The notes under the pieces were generated by a model. It saw only the letters and a list, made by a program, of their open reading frames with translations. It made no database searches and was not told the origin of the DNA. From Thermococcus sp. (lineage in GTDB: Archaea > Methanobacteriota_B > Thermococci > Thermococcales > Thermococcaceae), in NCBI GenBank assembly GCA_027075325.1, contig JALTBN010000060.1, positions 199,179 to 263,178 of the forward strand: a stretch of 64,000 nucleotides of DNA, written 5' to 3'. The position numbers were made by a program, and so were the translations under genes. Position 1 is the stretch's first letter. Every line of letters starts with the position of its first letter. Positions 63,934-64,000 of this stretch are shown piece by piece.

Positions 63934-63980
63934 AGTCGTGCACTATTTAAAAAGCAATTCAAGTCAGGGTTTAACACTAA

Positions 63981-64000
63981 ATGAAGCCTTCCCAAGTAGT
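63981..64000 (+). CDS. Possible start of a gene running past the window
   Basis: An ATG at 63981 begins MKPSQV and runs off the edge. TATTTAAAAA at 63944-63953 is at the right distance for a short leader. Only six codons are visible, so this is a guess from position. Confidence 0.3.

Overview
The window is a chromosome segment of a hyperthermophilic euryarchaeon of the Thermococcales, most likely a Thermococcus because the coding DNA is clearly GC-rich. The evidence is archaeal TATA boxes of the CTTTTTAAG type about 25 bases before transcript starts, GGTGA ribosome binding sites, an archaeal RNase P RNA, the two-subunit archaeal DNA primase, SecF before SecD, an ADP-forming acetyl-CoA synthetase subunit, archaeal NAC, diphthine synthase, C/D-box sRNA-like genes, and a substrate-binding protein ending in the Thermococcaceae CGP-CTERM motif. 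Genes are dense on both strands, with many 1-30 base overlaps. There is no transposase, integrase or CRISPR array.

Layout. 1-3.3 kb: 3' part of elp3, a Cys-cluster protein, a PUA protein, then a KaiC-like ATPase with its partner regulator. 3.2-9.6 kb: speD, the secF-secD export pair, a TrkA-type K+ regulator, an acetyl-CoA synthetase alpha subunit and a surface protein. 9.6-15.7 kb: NAD kinase, a flippase-like membrane protein, a PUA-containing RNA m5C methyltransferase, unknowns and an FAD oxidoreductase. 15.8-20.9 kb: a CBS protein, two tandem CPA2 antiporters, MarC and hisS. 20.9-25.8 kb: a C/D-box sRNA, a small secreted protein with a toxin-RNase-like motif set, a divergent coiled-coil gene, alaS and a nuclease-like protein. 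25.9-30.9 kb: tpiA, dphB, tRNA-Val, a repeat-rich gene-free stretch, tRNA-Ala, phosphoglycerate dehydrogenase, a PhoU-like protein and ketopantoate reductase. 31-35.9 kb: ogt, a TPR membrane protein, a second CBS/CPA2 pair, NAC and an AhpD-like protein. 36-39.5 kb: a HEAT protein with pyrK and pyrC.

39.6-47 kb is a complete dipeptide/oligosaccharide-type ABC importer (binding protein, two permeases, two ATPases), followed by nadE, an EamA transporter, and glnA on the other strand. 50.6-57.2 kb holds a UPF0216 protein, a large surface protein, rnpB, and a priL-priS-EamA operon running toward rnpB, then an ACT-domain regulator. 57.2-64 kb holds acylphosphatase, cutA, a DUF99 protein, a second C/D-box sRNA, a Usp protein, gcvT, an AT-rich orphan gene of 701 codons and an EamA transporter.

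The best leads for undescribed biology are the secreted RNase-toxin-like protein with its divergent coiled-coil neighbour, the AT-rich orphan at 60.8-62.9 kb, the two CBS/antiporter modules, and the palindromic repeats around the two tRNA genes. All functions are inferred from sequence reading alone; no database search was run.
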